Assembly: GCF_025464955.1 (NCBI RefSeq)
Contig: NZ_JAODNM010000072.1
Location: 57,900 to 121,899 of the forward strand
Direction of reading: 5' to 3'
Length of the DNA: 64,000 bases
From: Amycolatopsis sp.
GTDB taxonomy: Bacteria > Actinomycetota > Actinomycetes > Mycobacteriales > Pseudonocardiaceae
In this document: positions 17,813 to 25,335 of the stretch, one piece after another
Position numbering within the stretch: position 1 is the first letter of the stretch
Layout: each line of letters opens with the position of its first letter
The notes under the pieces: generated by a model
Database searches by the model: none
Seen by the model: the letters and a program-made list of their open reading frames with translations, nothing else
Told to the model about the DNA's origin: nothing
Made by a program: the position numbers and the translations under genes

Positions 17813-19923
17813 TGACGATTTCCGCTGAGGAGGCCAAGGCCGCGTTCCCCGACGAGGTCATCACGAAGGCCGTCACCCGGCTGGTCAAGGTACCCGGGCT
17901 CGACAAGCAGGTCGCGCTCATCACCCTGGACAACGGGCTCGATCACACGCGCCCGTCGACGTTCGGCCCGCAGGGGCTGCTGAGCCTCGACGCCGCACTG
18001 GACGTCGCGTTCGCCGCCGAGCCCGCCGCCATCGCGGTCATCGGCAAGCCGTTCATCTTCGCCGTCGGCGCGGATCTGTCCGGGGTCGAAGAGGTCTCAG
18101 ACCCTGGGCTCGCGCGGCAGATCGCGCAGACCGGGCACGACGTGTTCCGACGGCTCACCGAGTCGAAGATCCCGACGTTCGGGTTCGTCAACGGCGCGGT
18201 CATGGGCGGCGGCCTGGAGCTGGCGCTGTCGTGCCACTACCGGACGCTGTCGTCGAACACCGCCGCCATCGCGTTCCCCGAGGTCTTCCTGGGCCTGTTC
18301 CCCGGCTGGGGTGGCACGCAGCTGCTGCCGAACCTGATCGGGCCGGACGCCGCCGTCACGGTGATCATCGAGAACGCGCTGAGCCAGAACAAGATGCTGC
18401 GCGTGAAGCAGGCCGCCGAGCTGGGCATCGTCGACCAGGTCTTCGACTCCGCCGACTACCTCGAGCAGTCGCTGCTGTGGTTGTCGAAGGTTGTCCGCGG
18501 CGAGGTCACGCCCCCGCGTCGCGAGATCGACCGCGGGGCCGGCTGGGACGCCGCCATCGCCCGCGCGAAGGCTATTGTGGACGGACGAACGCACGGCGCG
18601 TCGCCCGGTGCGACCAAGGCCGTCGAGCTGCTGGAGCTGGCCCGTGCGAACGATCTCGACCGCGGTTACGCGGCGGAGACCGACGCGCTGGCCGAGATCC
18701 TCATGTCCGACACCCTGCGGGCCGGGCTCTATTCGTTCAACCTGGTCAACAAACGCGCCCGCCGCCCGGCCGGCGCGCCGGACAAGTCGCTGGCCCGCAA
18801 GGTCGGCAAGGTGGGCATCGTCGGCGCCGGGCTGATGGCCAGCCAGATGGCGCTGCTGTTCGTCCGGCGGCTGAAGGTGCCGGTCGTGCTGACCGACGTC
18901 GACCAGGCCCGTGTCGACAAAGGAGTGTCCTATGTGCACACCGAAGTCGATAAGTTGCTCGGCAAGAAGCGGATCTCGCCGGACGAGGCGAACCGGCTGA
19001 AGGCGCTGGTCTCCGGCACACTCGACAAGACAGAGTTCGGCGACGCCGACTTCGTGATCGAGGCCGTGTTCGAGGAGCTGGGTGTCAAGCAGGAGGTCTT
19101 CGGCGACCTCGAAAAGTACGTGCGGCCGGACACGATCCTCGCCACGAACACGTCTTCACTGTCGATCACCGCGATGGCGTCGAAGCTGGAACACCCGGAG
19201 CGCGTTGTCGGCTTCCACTTCTTCAACCCGGTGGCCGTGATGCCCCTGCTGGAGATCGTCCGCGCCGAAAAGACCGACGACGCCACGCTCGCGACTGCGT
19301 TCGCGCTGGGCAAGCAGCTGAAGAAGTCCAGCGTGCTGGTCAAGGACGCGACGGCGTTCGTGGTGAACCGGCTGCTGCTGCGCTTCCTCGGCGAGGTGCT
19401 CGTCGCGGTCGACGAGGGCACGCCGTTCGACATCGCGGACAAGGCGTTGAACCCGCTCGGGCTGCCGATGACCCCGCTGATGCTGATGCAGCTCGTCGGC
19501 CCGGCCATCGCGCTGCACGTCGGCGACACGCTGCACGGCGCGTTCCCGGACCGCTTCACCGTCAGCGAGAACCTGCGTGCCTTCGTCAAGGCGGGCAAGT
19601 CCGCGGTGTGGCAGTGGGACTCGGCCGGCAACGCGTCGGTCGACCCGGAGGTGGCCGAGCTGTGGAAGCAGGGCGACTCGCCGTCCACCGAGGAGCAGGT
19701 TCGTGACCGCGCGCTCGCCGCGATCGCCGACGAGGTGCGGCTCATGCTCGACGAAGGCGTCGTGGCGCAGGCGCAGGACATCGACCTGTGCCTGATCCTC
19801 GGCGCCGGCTGGCCATTCTGGCTCGGCGGCATCACGCCGTACCTCGACCGCTCCGGTGTCTCGGAGAAGGTCAACGGCAAGCCGTTCCTATCCCCCGGTG
19901 TCGCCAGCGTCCCCACGGCGTAA
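17812..19923 (+). CDS. fadB: Multifunctional enoyl-CoA hydratase / 3-hydroxyacyl-CoA dehydrogenase
   Basis: The 703-residue fusion protein begins at the ATG sharing one base with the fadA stop (TGATG). The N-terminal crotonase domain (about residues 1-250) has IAVIGKPFIFAVGADLSGV and the oxyanion-hole/catalytic segments VNGAVMGGGLELALSCHYR and FLGLFPGWGGTQLLP. The 3-hydroxyacyl-CoA dehydrogenase part starts near residue 334 with the NAD-binding motif VGIVGAGLMASQMA. It continues through NTSSLSI, GFHFFNPVAVMPLLEIV and the C-terminal helical domain. It carries out the hydration and oxidation steps of beta-oxidation in complex with FadA. A strong hairpin lies 16 bases after its stop. Confidence 0.93.
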   Translation: MTISAEEAKAAFPDEVITKAVTRLVKVPGLDKQVALITLDNGLDHTRPSTFGPQGLLSLDAALDVAFAAEPAAIAVIGKPFIFAVGADLSGVEEVSDPGLARQIAQTGHDVFRRLTESKIPTFGFVNGAVMGGGLELALSCHYRTLSSNTAAIAFPEVFLGLFPGWGGTQLLPNLIGPDAAVTVIIENALSQNKMLRVKQAAELGIVDQVFDSADYLEQSLLWLSKVVRGEVTPPRREIDRGAGWDAAIARAKAIVDGRTHGASPGATKAVELLELARANDLDRGYAAETDALAEILMSDTLRAGLYSFNLVNKRARRPAGAPDKSLARKVGKVGIVGAGLMASQMALLFVRRLKVPVVLTDVDQARVDKGVSYVHTEVDKLLGKKRISPDEANRLKALVSGTLDKTEFGDADFVIEAVFEELGVKQEVFGDLEKYVRPDTILATNTSSLSITAMASKLEHPERVVGFHFFNPVAVMPLLEIVRAEKTDDATLATAFALGKQLKKSSVLVKDATAFVVNRLLLRFLGEVLVAVDEGTPFDIADKALNPLGLPMTPLMLMQLVGPAIALHVGDTLHGAFPDRFTVSENLRAFVKAGKSAVWQWDSAGNASVDPEVAELWKQGDSPSTEEQVRDRALAAIADEVRLMLDEGVVAQAQDIDLCLILGAGWPFWLGGITPYLDRSGVSEKVNGKPFLSPGVASVPTA

Positions 19924-19938
19924 GCCAGGGTCGTCGTT

Positions 19939-19989
19939 CCCTCGGGGCCACACCAGTGGTGTTGAACGCCACTGGTGTGGCCCCGAGGG
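19939..19989 (+). terminator. Strong hairpin terminator after fadB
   Basis: A perfect 21-bp stem: arm 19939-19959 pairs with 19969-19989 around a 9-base loop (TGTTGAACG). The core reads GGCCACACCAGTGG and its complement. No T-tract follows, which is usual for high-GC actinomycetes. It closes the fadA-fadB transcript. Confidence 0.8.
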
Positions 19990-20719
19990 GCCGCCTGGTG
20001 TGTGAATGTGGCGGCGTAGGGAAGCAAGGACGGGTGGGAGCGTCGACCTGGAACGAGGGCCCGTCGCGCATTGCTGAGCAGCGTCCCGGCGTGGCAGTTG
20101 CACGAAAGGGATGGTGGCGGCATTGCACGTTAGGTTCCCAAACCCATGCCCGGAGCCCAAGCAATAAAGAGGGCTGGGTGAGGAGGTCGAGGCGCTCGCA
20201 GTGGTAGGCATCCGGGCGACGGCTTCGTAAACTTGCGACGCCCGTTCGACGTTGGCCGCGTCCGGTCGAGATCCTGGTAGGCACCAACGCTTCTCCTGGG
20301 ACTGGCGGTCGCGCGGGGAACACCATCACTGTCGTGCGTGCGCTCCCGACTACTGAAGCAAGGAACGATGTGATCACTTGAGGCTGGTGTGTCCGGGAAT
20401 GCAGTCAGGGCTCGTCAGTGTCGCGGCCGGATGATCCGGTCGCGGCACTCACGAGCCCTGGTACGAGATATTCTGTTACACGTGAACGGTGTTACGCCTC
20501 GGTCTTCGAAGCGGATCTAGATGAGCGGGCGCGAAGAAGTCCGGTCTCCCGTCACCACCCATGCGCACTTCCCAACCACCACAATGAACCAACCGATGGC
20601 GGCGTTCACAGAGGAGGGTCAAGTTGCAGGTACCTTACGAGGGGATCCATGTCCCTGACCTGCGGAAACATCGGTCCCCGATCGTCAGGTGGAGAAGCTG
20701 GCCTCGTGGCGAGACGGCT
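19990..20719. other. Intergenic stretch at the left edge of the accessory island
   Basis: About 730 bases without a gene I can support. Short open frames (19788-20207 and 20418-20759 plus, 19871-20377 minus) have no motif and no conserved ribosome site. The stretch contains one long hairpin (20406-20460). I looked for a tRNA or an attachment duplication here, because the gene content changes to small unknown genes just after, and found neither. Confidence 0.4.
20406..20460. terminator. Long near-perfect inverted repeat, probable bidirectional terminator
   Basis: A 25-position stem with 22 Watson-Crick pairs, two G-U pairs and one C-C mismatch around a 5-base loop (ATGAT, 20431-20435). The outer arms are CAGGGCTCGT (20406-20415) and ACGAGCCCTG (20451-20460). 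It lies 260 bases beyond the stop of the minus-strand CYTH gene and 480 beyond fadB. It could act as a terminator for either direction, or mark the island edge. Confidence 0.55.
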
Positions 20720-21307
20720 CTACGTCGATGAGCCTGGTCGGTCCGCGTCCGATCGATGAGCGGCGACCATGTCCGTGTAAGACTCGGTGACCGCGTCCTG
20801 GTCAGTGACCCCTAGGCCGTCGAGAACGGCACGCACAACGCCGAGCGCGTCGGCGACGTCGTCGGGTTCGGCCATCGTCTCAAGTTCGATGAAGACCTGT
20901 CCGTCCAGCTCCGGAATCTCGACCACGGTGGCGAGGAGATCGCGTCCCTGTTCGCTGAACCGGTAGTTCTCGCAATACTTTTTGAATGAGATCAGCTCAG
21001 CGAGACCCAGCCCGGTAAACACTTCATGAAGCACGGTGGCGTCAGCGACTTCGGTTTCATGCTCCGGCTTGGAACGTGAGTCAGCGTCGACCGGCGGCTG
21101 TTTGTACGTGAGCACTACACGTGCGTCCTCATCGGTAGTGATAGTTCGTGCTCGAAGCTCGAATCCGGCGGCGTCCAAACTGTGGTCCGGCCAGTCATAG
21201 TAGGTATCGGCGTAGGTACTGCGTTCGACGGCTGCCCGGTCGGCGAGCCGGGCGCGCACCTGTTCTGGATCACGGACGGTGGCTGTCAGTTCGGCCTCTA
21301 CCGGCAC
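20720..21307 (-). CDS. CYTH-domain protein (class IV adenylate cyclase/thiamine-triphosphatase fold)
   Basis: The protein has 195 residues from a GTG at 21307, with GGGAG just upstream. The N-terminal VEAELTATV is a CYTH ExExK-like signature in which the last position is Thr rather than Lys. The downstream pattern of alternating charged beta strands (ELRARTI, VVLTYKQPP, VFIELETMAEPDD) fits the triphosphate tunnel fold. CYTH enzymes act on triphosphates, as cyclases or phosphatases. This gene lies 12 bases after the XRE regulator on the same strand, so the two are probably one transcript. The missing Lys makes the exact reaction uncertain. A 2'-5' or cyclic nucleotide product is only speculation. 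Confidence 0.7.
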   Translation of the reverse strand: MPVEAELTATVRDPEQVRARLADRAAVERSTYADTYYDWPDHSLDAAGFELRARTITTDEDARVVLTYKQPPVDADSRSKPEHETEVADATVLHEVFTGLGLAELISFKKYCENYRFSEQGRDLLATVVEIPELDGQVFIELETMAEPDDVADALGVVRAVLDGLGVTDQDAVTESYTDMVAAHRSDADRPGSST

Positions 21308-21319
21308 GGTGGCTCCCGT

Positions 21320-22156
21320 TCAGACGACGCGGCGCGCGGTACGCCGCAACTCGTCTGTAAATCTATGGAACCCACGGTGCAGTGCGCCATGCGGCGAGCC
21401 GGTGAGTTTGTACATTGGTGACGTGTGACCTTCGTGGCTTTCGCCGAATGCGCTGATGAACAGGGTTGCGTCGAGCCCGATCACGCGCCACGTCGGCAAG
21501 ATGTCGTAGACATGCGCTTCGATGTTGCCACCGTCTCCGGCGAGGTCGGCGAGCCGTTCGATGGACAGGCGAATCCCGGCGCTGAAGCTGCCGTAGGTCT
21601 CGCCGATTTCGGCGGCCCGGCGGTGCGCGGCCTCGCCGTCGGGGTCGAGCAGCAGGACGCGCACGGCGACGGACTGAAGCTGTAGGCGGGACCGGAGTAG
21701 TGAATCGTTCATGCCGATGATGCCGAGACCCCGAACGGCAAGTACCTCGATCTTTGTGGCGATCCCGGCACGTCGTTCGATCTCGGCTCGTGCGGTTGAC
21801 TGCGAGGGGTAGACGGCCAGGATTTCGGCCCGGCCGGATGCGCTCAGGTGGTCCAAGCCTGCCGGGTGTTGGGGTGCCAGGCCGAGCAGCATTCGTGCGT
21901 CGTCGGGCATGTCCAGCCCGTCAGCGATGCGCTCGAACAGGTCAAGGGCGGTTACTGTGCGGTTGCCGCGGATGATCTCCGACACGCGGCCTTGGCCCAG
22001 TCCGATTGCCACTGCGACGCGGCTCTGTGACGCTCCGCTGTACTGCTGGGCAGCTTTCAGTAGGGACGCTATGTCTCGCCCTTTCAGAGCCACCCGCACT
22101 TCGGGACGCTGCCATGCCCAAACCGGCAGGGTCAGAGGTCCGTTAGTAGTAGTCAC
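21320..22156 (-). CDS. XRE-family regulator with C-terminal sensor-like domain
   Basis: The protein has 278 residues from a GTG at 22156. The helix-turn-helix sits at about residues 27-75 (SGASQSRVAVAIGLGQGRVSEIIRGNRTVT). The C-terminal part (about 100-278) is a separate globular domain ending in FGESHEGHTSPMYKLTGSPHGAL, resembling the DUF5919-type domain found after HTH regions in actinobacterial accessory regulators. No SD precedes the GTG. A TAACCT box lies about 8 bases upstream, so a leaderless mRNA is likely. A 15-bp palindrome lies inside its promoter, which suggests self-repression. It is co-directional with the CYTH gene and divergent from a cassette of small unknown genes. Confidence 0.75.
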   Translation of the reverse strand: MTTTNGPLTLPVWAWQRPEVRVALKGRDIASLLKAAQQYSGASQSRVAVAIGLGQGRVSEIIRGNRTVTALDLFERIADGLDMPDDARMLLGLAPQHPAGLDHLSASGRAEILAVYPSQSTARAEIERRAGIATKIEVLAVRGLGIIGMNDSLLRSRLQLQSVAVRVLLLDPDGEAAHRRAAEIGETYGSFSAGIRLSIERLADLAGDGGNIEAHVYDILPTWRVIGLDATLFISAFGESHEGHTSPMYKLTGSPHGALHRGFHRFTDELRRTARRVV

Positions 22157-22169
22157 GCAAACAGGTTAC

Positions 22170-22184
22170 ATCTCACGGTGAGAT
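22170..22184. promoter_or_regulatory. Perfect 15-bp operator in the XRE divergent promoter
   Basis: ATCTCAC-G-GTGAGAT is a perfect 7-1-7 palindrome in the 40-base gap between the XRE start and the plus-strand cassette. On the minus strand it falls between TTGGGT and TAACCT, which are 16 bases apart and look like -35 and -10 boxes. A bound XRE dimer would therefore block its own promoter. On the plus strand a GAGATA-type -10 overlaps the right arm, so the divergent cassette is probably controlled too. Confidence 0.65.
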
Positions 22185-22232
22185 ACCCAAGGTGGTATGG
22201 GGTCGGCGGCCTGGAGGATCGATGCTCAAACC

Positions 22233-22580
22233 ATGATCAGTGAAGCCGCCGCACTGGCCGCGTTCCCCGAGCTGCGCCGCCTGGTCGACCTACGCGACAC
22301 GGGCCGCTGGACGTTCCTGCCGGAGTGCGACGCGGACGGCGAGCTGATCGAGGTGCGGGGCGTGCGGACGTGGCCGGGCTCGGGCAGCGCGGACGCCCTC
22401 CGGGTGCGCTACACCACCGACGCCGCCGGGTTGCGGTGTGACGACGTCGGCGGCGTGGTCTGGCGGCGCGAGGGCACGTTGGCCGACGTCGTCGACGGCT
22501 TGGTGTCCCTCCCCGCGCCGGACGCACCCGGCGCACCTCGTCTGGTGAAGGCGACCGCGCCGACGTTGTGGAGGCCGTGA
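22233..22580 (+). CDS. Small conserved-looking protein of unknown function (cassette gene 1)
   Basis: This 115-residue acidic protein starts MISEAAALAAFPELRRLVDLRD. It has no signal peptide, membrane segment or recognisable domain. Segments such as VRGVRTWPGSGSADALRVRY and GVVWRREGTLADVVDGLVSLP have the regular codon bias of a real gene. Start choice is open. The ATG at 22197 (127 residues) follows AAGG. The ATG at 22233 lies after GGAGG (22213-22217) at long spacing and overlaps ATGA-style with a 4-codon open frame starting at 22222. It is the first gene of a three-gene plus-strand cassette divergent from the XRE regulator, which probably controls it. Confidence 0.6.
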   Translation: MISEAAALAAFPELRRLVDLRDTGRWTFLPECDADGELIEVRGVRTWPGSGSADALRVRYTTDAAGLRCDDVGGVVWRREGTLADVVDGLVSLPAPDAPGAPRLVKATAPTLWRP

Positions 22581-22581
22581 C

Positions 22582-23259
22582 ATGAACCGTGTCCTCCGGC
22601 GGCGTCGACACCGGCGAGCAGTAGCGGTTGCTCGCGCGGCCCGCGCGTTGGCGTGTCCGCCCGTGATCCTGCTGGGCTCCCGTGACCACAACGACGCGGC
22701 CGTGCAAGATCTTGTCGAGCTACACAATGCGGTCGTTGCTGCGCGGAGTCGGGCGCGGCGTGGCTCGCTCGCGGCCGCTCTCTTGAGTGACGCAGATCTG
22801 TGGGTGTCGATATGGCTTCGCGAGTGGGACAAGCGCGCCGACGCCGGTGTGCACACGCACCACATTTTCGCTCTATACCAACAGATGGCGAGACATCTAG
22901 TGCGCGTCGCCGAACGTCTGTCCACGGTGGCATGTCGGGAGTCACCCCGCATCGACAGTGCCGCATGTCAGACCGTTGCCGAGATCCACGCTCGGGTGGT
23001 GCGGGAACAGGTCGAGGAGCATGCTGCCGCCGAGCAGGCCAAGGTGGAGCGCGAGATGCGCCGGGCCGCCGCGCATCCCACAGAGGTCATACCGGCCGTT
23101 CAGGTCGCCGCTGTCGACTCGCCCCGGCCGCCCCGTCCGACGCTCTACCCCCGACCGTCGCCGACGCCCCGGGTTCACGGCTACATCATTCCTGACGGCC
23201 TGATCATTCCGCCGCAACGCCGGGCAACCTCGAAAAACAGGATTCATGCGCATGTCTGA
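22582..23259 (+). CDS. Hypothetical basic/helical protein (cassette gene 2)
   Basis: This 225-residue protein begins one base after the previous stop. The N-terminus is very arginine-rich (MNRVLRRRRHRRAVAVARAARAL), followed by helical segments with heptad-like spacing (about residues 120-160, HARVVREQVEEHAAAEQAKVEREM). The C-terminal 60 residues are Pro-rich and low complexity. A basic N-terminus plus coiled coil would suit nucleic-acid binding or a structural role, but no family is recognised. Tight spacing with genes 1 and 3 indicates one transcript. Confidence 0.55.
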   Translation: MNRVLRRRRHRRAVAVARAARALACPPVILLGSRDHNDAAVQDLVELHNAVVAARSRARRGSLAAALLSDADLWVSIWLREWDKRADAGVHTHHIFALYQQMARHLVRVAERLSTVACRESPRIDSAACQTVAEIHARVVREQVEEHAAAEQAKVEREMRRAAAHPTEVIPAVQVAAVDSPRPPRPTLYPRPSPTPRVHGYIIPDGLIIPPQRRATSKNRIHAHV

Positions 23260-23581
23260 CGACAACACGACTAACCCGTTCATGACGGCGACGGCCCGCG
23301 AAACGGCCGATAAGATCGAGCAGGGTTATGCGTCGATCTTCCTGCATGAATGGTCCGAACTCGGCAACAAGACCAGCCCCGACGTGTGGCGGGAAACCGT
23401 CCAGGCTGCGTGCGAGGAAAGCGGTGTGCCGTGTGAGTTTCGCGTCATAGCCTCAAAAAGCCTCACGCTGGTTTTCAACCCGACGCATAAGCCGTCCGAA
23501 CGTGAAATTGATGAGGCCATCGCGTCATTGCTCGAATTCCGCGAGGTCGAGCGCCAGTCTCAAGTGACGCCGAGATGTTGA
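23246..23581 (+). CDS. Hypothetical small acidic protein (cassette gene 3)
   Basis: The protein has 111 residues from the ATG at 23246. A second in-frame ATG at 23252 has better spacing to CAGGA at 23238-23242. The start overlaps the end of gene 2 by 14 bases, so translation is probably coupled. The sequence is soluble and mixed alpha/beta (KIEQGYASIFLHEWSELG; FRVIASKSLTLVFNP; EREIDEAIASLLEFREVE). I recognise no family. A GGGCGTCT hairpin at 23635-23659 follows and could end the cassette. Confidence 0.55.
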   Translation: MRMSDDNTTNPFMTATARETADKIEQGYASIFLHEWSELGNKTSPDVWRETVQAACEESGVPCEFRVIASKSLTLVFNPTHKPSEREIDEAIASLLEFREVERQSQVTPRC

Positions 23582-23634
23582 ACGTCCCGGAACACCACAT
23601 GCGCGATCAGCGCGGCCCCTGAACGTCACGGAGG

Positions 23635-23659
23635 GGGCGTCTTGACCTGCCAGACGCCC
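23635..23659 (+). terminator. Hairpin after the three-gene cassette
   Basis: GGGCGTCT (23635-23642) pairs perfectly with AGACGCCC (23652-23659) around a 9-base loop, 54 bases after the stop of cassette gene 3. A factor-independent terminator without T-tract is the simplest reading. Confidence 0.5.
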
Positions 23660-23925
23660 GGCACCTGCGGACCGTCGTCGTCGACGCACGGACGCCCCCA
23701 CCGTGATTCCACTCGCCACGAAAGTTGGGTGTGCCACCAATGCTCCGGTTGCTCGTCCTCCCCCGACGCGGGTGGCCGGTATCGAGAAACACGGGGTGGC
23801 GTAAGGACACAGGTGGAAACCTCTTACGCCGCCCTGTGCCCAGTACCGACCCTTTTGCAGGGAGTCGGCGCGGCTGCTCACGGCTTACGACATCAGCCGG
23901 TAGGTAGCCGCGAGTGCGGGGTGAA

Positions 23926-23958
23926 GGGGACCCCGGTCATGTAGTGGCCGGGGTCCCT
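23926..23958 (+). terminator. Hairpin upstream of the peptide-methyltransferase unit
   Basis: GGGACCCCGG (23927-23936) pairs perfectly with CCGGGGTCCC (23948-23957), extended by one G-U pair, around an 11-base loop. It insulates the peptide gene at 24050 from upstream reading, which suggests the peptide has its own promoter within 24.0 kb. Confidence 0.55.
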
Positions 23959-24049
23959 GTCTCTACCGGGTCGCTCGGAGGTGGGTGACCAGGGTTCCGT
24001 GCACAGGCAGTGTGCGGTTACATGGTCCGACCAGACAGGGAGACCGACG

Positions 24050-24139
24050 ATGGCCGACAAGCATTCCGTCGAGGACGACAAGTCGACTGGCAAGAAGGAC
24101 GGCGAGATCGACCCGGACAAGTACGAGGACAGCAAGTGA
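24050..24139 (+). CDS. 29-residue Asp/Lys-rich peptide, candidate RiPP precursor
   Basis: A short gene with a clear ribosome site (GGGAG at 24038-24042, spacing 7). Its stop overlaps the GTG of the methyltransferase by 4 bases (GTGA), so the two are translationally coupled. The 29 residues hold seven Asp (positions 3, 9, 10, 17, 21, 23, 27), three Glu, six Lys, one Tyr, no Cys and almost no hydrophobic residues. D17-G18 is an Asp-Gly pair, the dipeptide most prone to aspartimide formation, and D27-S28 is another favourable pair. The adjacent PIMT-like methyltransferase suggests that one Asp is methylated and cyclised to aspartimide, as in imiditides. Function and maturation are inferred, not shown. 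Confidence 0.65.
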   Translation: MADKHSVEDDKSTGKKDGEIDPDKYEDSK

Positions 24140-25329
24140 CCAGTAGTACCCCCGGTGGGCGTGTGCACGCGCTGATCGACGAACTGGACGCGGCCGGGAC
24201 TCTCCCGGCCGCGTGCCGGTCCGCGCTCGAAATCACCCCGAGGGAACGGTTCATCCCGGCCCGGATGTGGGTTCAAGAGGACGACGGCGGCCCGTACGTG
24301 GCCCTTGACCGCGTAGTCGAGGCCGATCGGTGGATGGGCAACGTGTACTCCGACCGGGTCATCGTGACCCAGTGGGACGACGGGCGCACCGAGTGGCCAG
24401 CGGTCGGGAGTCGTCCTACGTGCTCGGCGTCCATGCCGTCCGTCGTGGTGGGGATGCTCGCTGAACTGGACGTCCAGCCGGGTCAACGAATCCGCGAGAT
24501 CGGTACGGGCACTGGGTTCAACGCGGCACTGTTGGCTGCAATGGTTGGCAAGGAAGGGTTTGTCTCGACCATCGAGGTTGACGCCGTGCTCGCCGGCCTC
24601 GCCCGCGCCAACCTCGCATCCGGCGACGGCGACGGGTACGGCAACGTGTCAGTGGAGGTCGGCGACGGGGCCACAGACCGGCCCGACGCCGGGCAGTCGT
24701 GGGACCGGGTAATTGCCACGGCCGGGGTCCACGTGGGCCGACTGCCGTACGGCTGGGTACGCGACACCCAGGCCGGGGGAATCGTCCTGGCACCGATGCG
24801 GGCGGATCTCGCGTCCGGCCCGCTCGTGCGGTTCGTCGTCGGCGACGACGGAACGGCTACCGGGCACGCCGTGACGATGCGGGTCGGGTTCATGGAACTA
24901 CGCGCGGACCGGGTGACGTCGTCGGCGGGAATGGACGCCGCATGGGACGACACGACGGCCGACGTGACCGGAACAACCCTGTCACCATGGAAACCGCTGC
25001 TCGACTTGGACCACTGTTGGCCGTTGGCGGTCGCGCTGCCGGGATGCCGCTACGACGTGTGGGAGAAAACGCCGGAACGCCCCGGCGTCGCGTGGCTGCG
25101 CGACCCCTTGACAGCGTCGTGGGCGAGCGTGGCGCGCGAAGATGCCGCCTACGTCGTTCGTCAACAGGGACCGCGCAGACTGTGGAATGAAGCTGAGACG
25201 GCGTACCGGTGGTGGCAGAGTCGAGGCGAGCCGCCGCTTGAGTCGTGGGTGTGGACGGTCGCGCCAGACAGGCAATCGGTCACACTGCCCATGAACCTCG
25301 ATAACCGTTGCGATGTAAGGGAAGAGTGA
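24136..25329 (+). CDS. PIMT-like (protein L-isoaspartate methyltransferase) RiPP-type methyltransferase
   Basis: The protein has 397 residues from the GTG at 24136, which overlaps the peptide stop. GAGGA at 24125-24129 gives spacing 6. The central part is a PIMT/O-methyltransferase fold: SASMPSVVVGMLAELD near residue 98, the SAM motif IREIGTGTGFNAALLAAM near 119, STIEVDAVLAGLARANL near 144, and WDRVIATAGV near 190. Housekeeping PIMT is about 210 residues. This one has a C-terminal extension of about 150 residues, like the PIMT homologues that modify ribosomal peptides in graspetide, lasso-peptide and imiditide clusters. No ATP-grasp, cyclase or lanthipeptide synthetase gene is nearby. The partner substrate is most likely the overlapping 29-residue peptide. 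Confidence 0.8.
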   Translation: MTSSTPGGRVHALIDELDAAGTLPAACRSALEITPRERFIPARMWVQEDDGGPYVALDRVVEADRWMGNVYSDRVIVTQWDDGRTEWPAVGSRPTCSASMPSVVVGMLAELDVQPGQRIREIGTGTGFNAALLAAMVGKEGFVSTIEVDAVLAGLARANLASGDGDGYGNVSVEVGDGATDRPDAGQSWDRVIATAGVHVGRLPYGWVRDTQAGGIVLAPMRADLASGPLVRFVVGDDGTATGHAVTMRVGFMELRADRVTSSAGMDAAWDDTTADVTGTTLSPWKPLLDLDHCWPLAVALPGCRYDVWEKTPERPGVAWLRDPLTASWASVAREDAAYVVRQQGPRRLWNEAETAYRWWQSRGEPPLESWVWTVAPDRQSVTLPMNLDNRCDVREE

Positions 25330-25335
25330 CGCACC

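Larger units (their letters stand above)
23582..24049. other. Intergenic stretch before the peptide-methyltransferase pair
   Basis: About 470 bases with two hairpins (listed separately). A TTG-initiated frame at 23642-23944 follows GGAGGGGG and contains a CHQCSGC cluster, so a tiny zinc-binding protein is possible. It overlaps the first hairpin and lacks other support, so I do not call it. The 90 bases between the second hairpin and the peptide ATG must hold the promoter of the methyltransferase unit. No clear -35/-10 pair stands out. Confidence 0.4.

Noticed and set aside
19871..20759. Several 100-170 codon frames around the left island edge
   Set aside because: They overlap perfect hairpins, conflict with each other and show no protein-like pattern.
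23642..23944. TTG-initiated Cys-containing small protein (CHQCSGC)
   Set aside because: It has a GGAGGGGG upstream, but it overlaps both terminator-like hairpins and has no other support.
24050..24139. Assignment of the peptide as an FxLD-type lanthipeptide precursor
   Set aside because: The peptide has no Cys and no FxLD motif, and no lanthipeptide synthetase gene is nearby.
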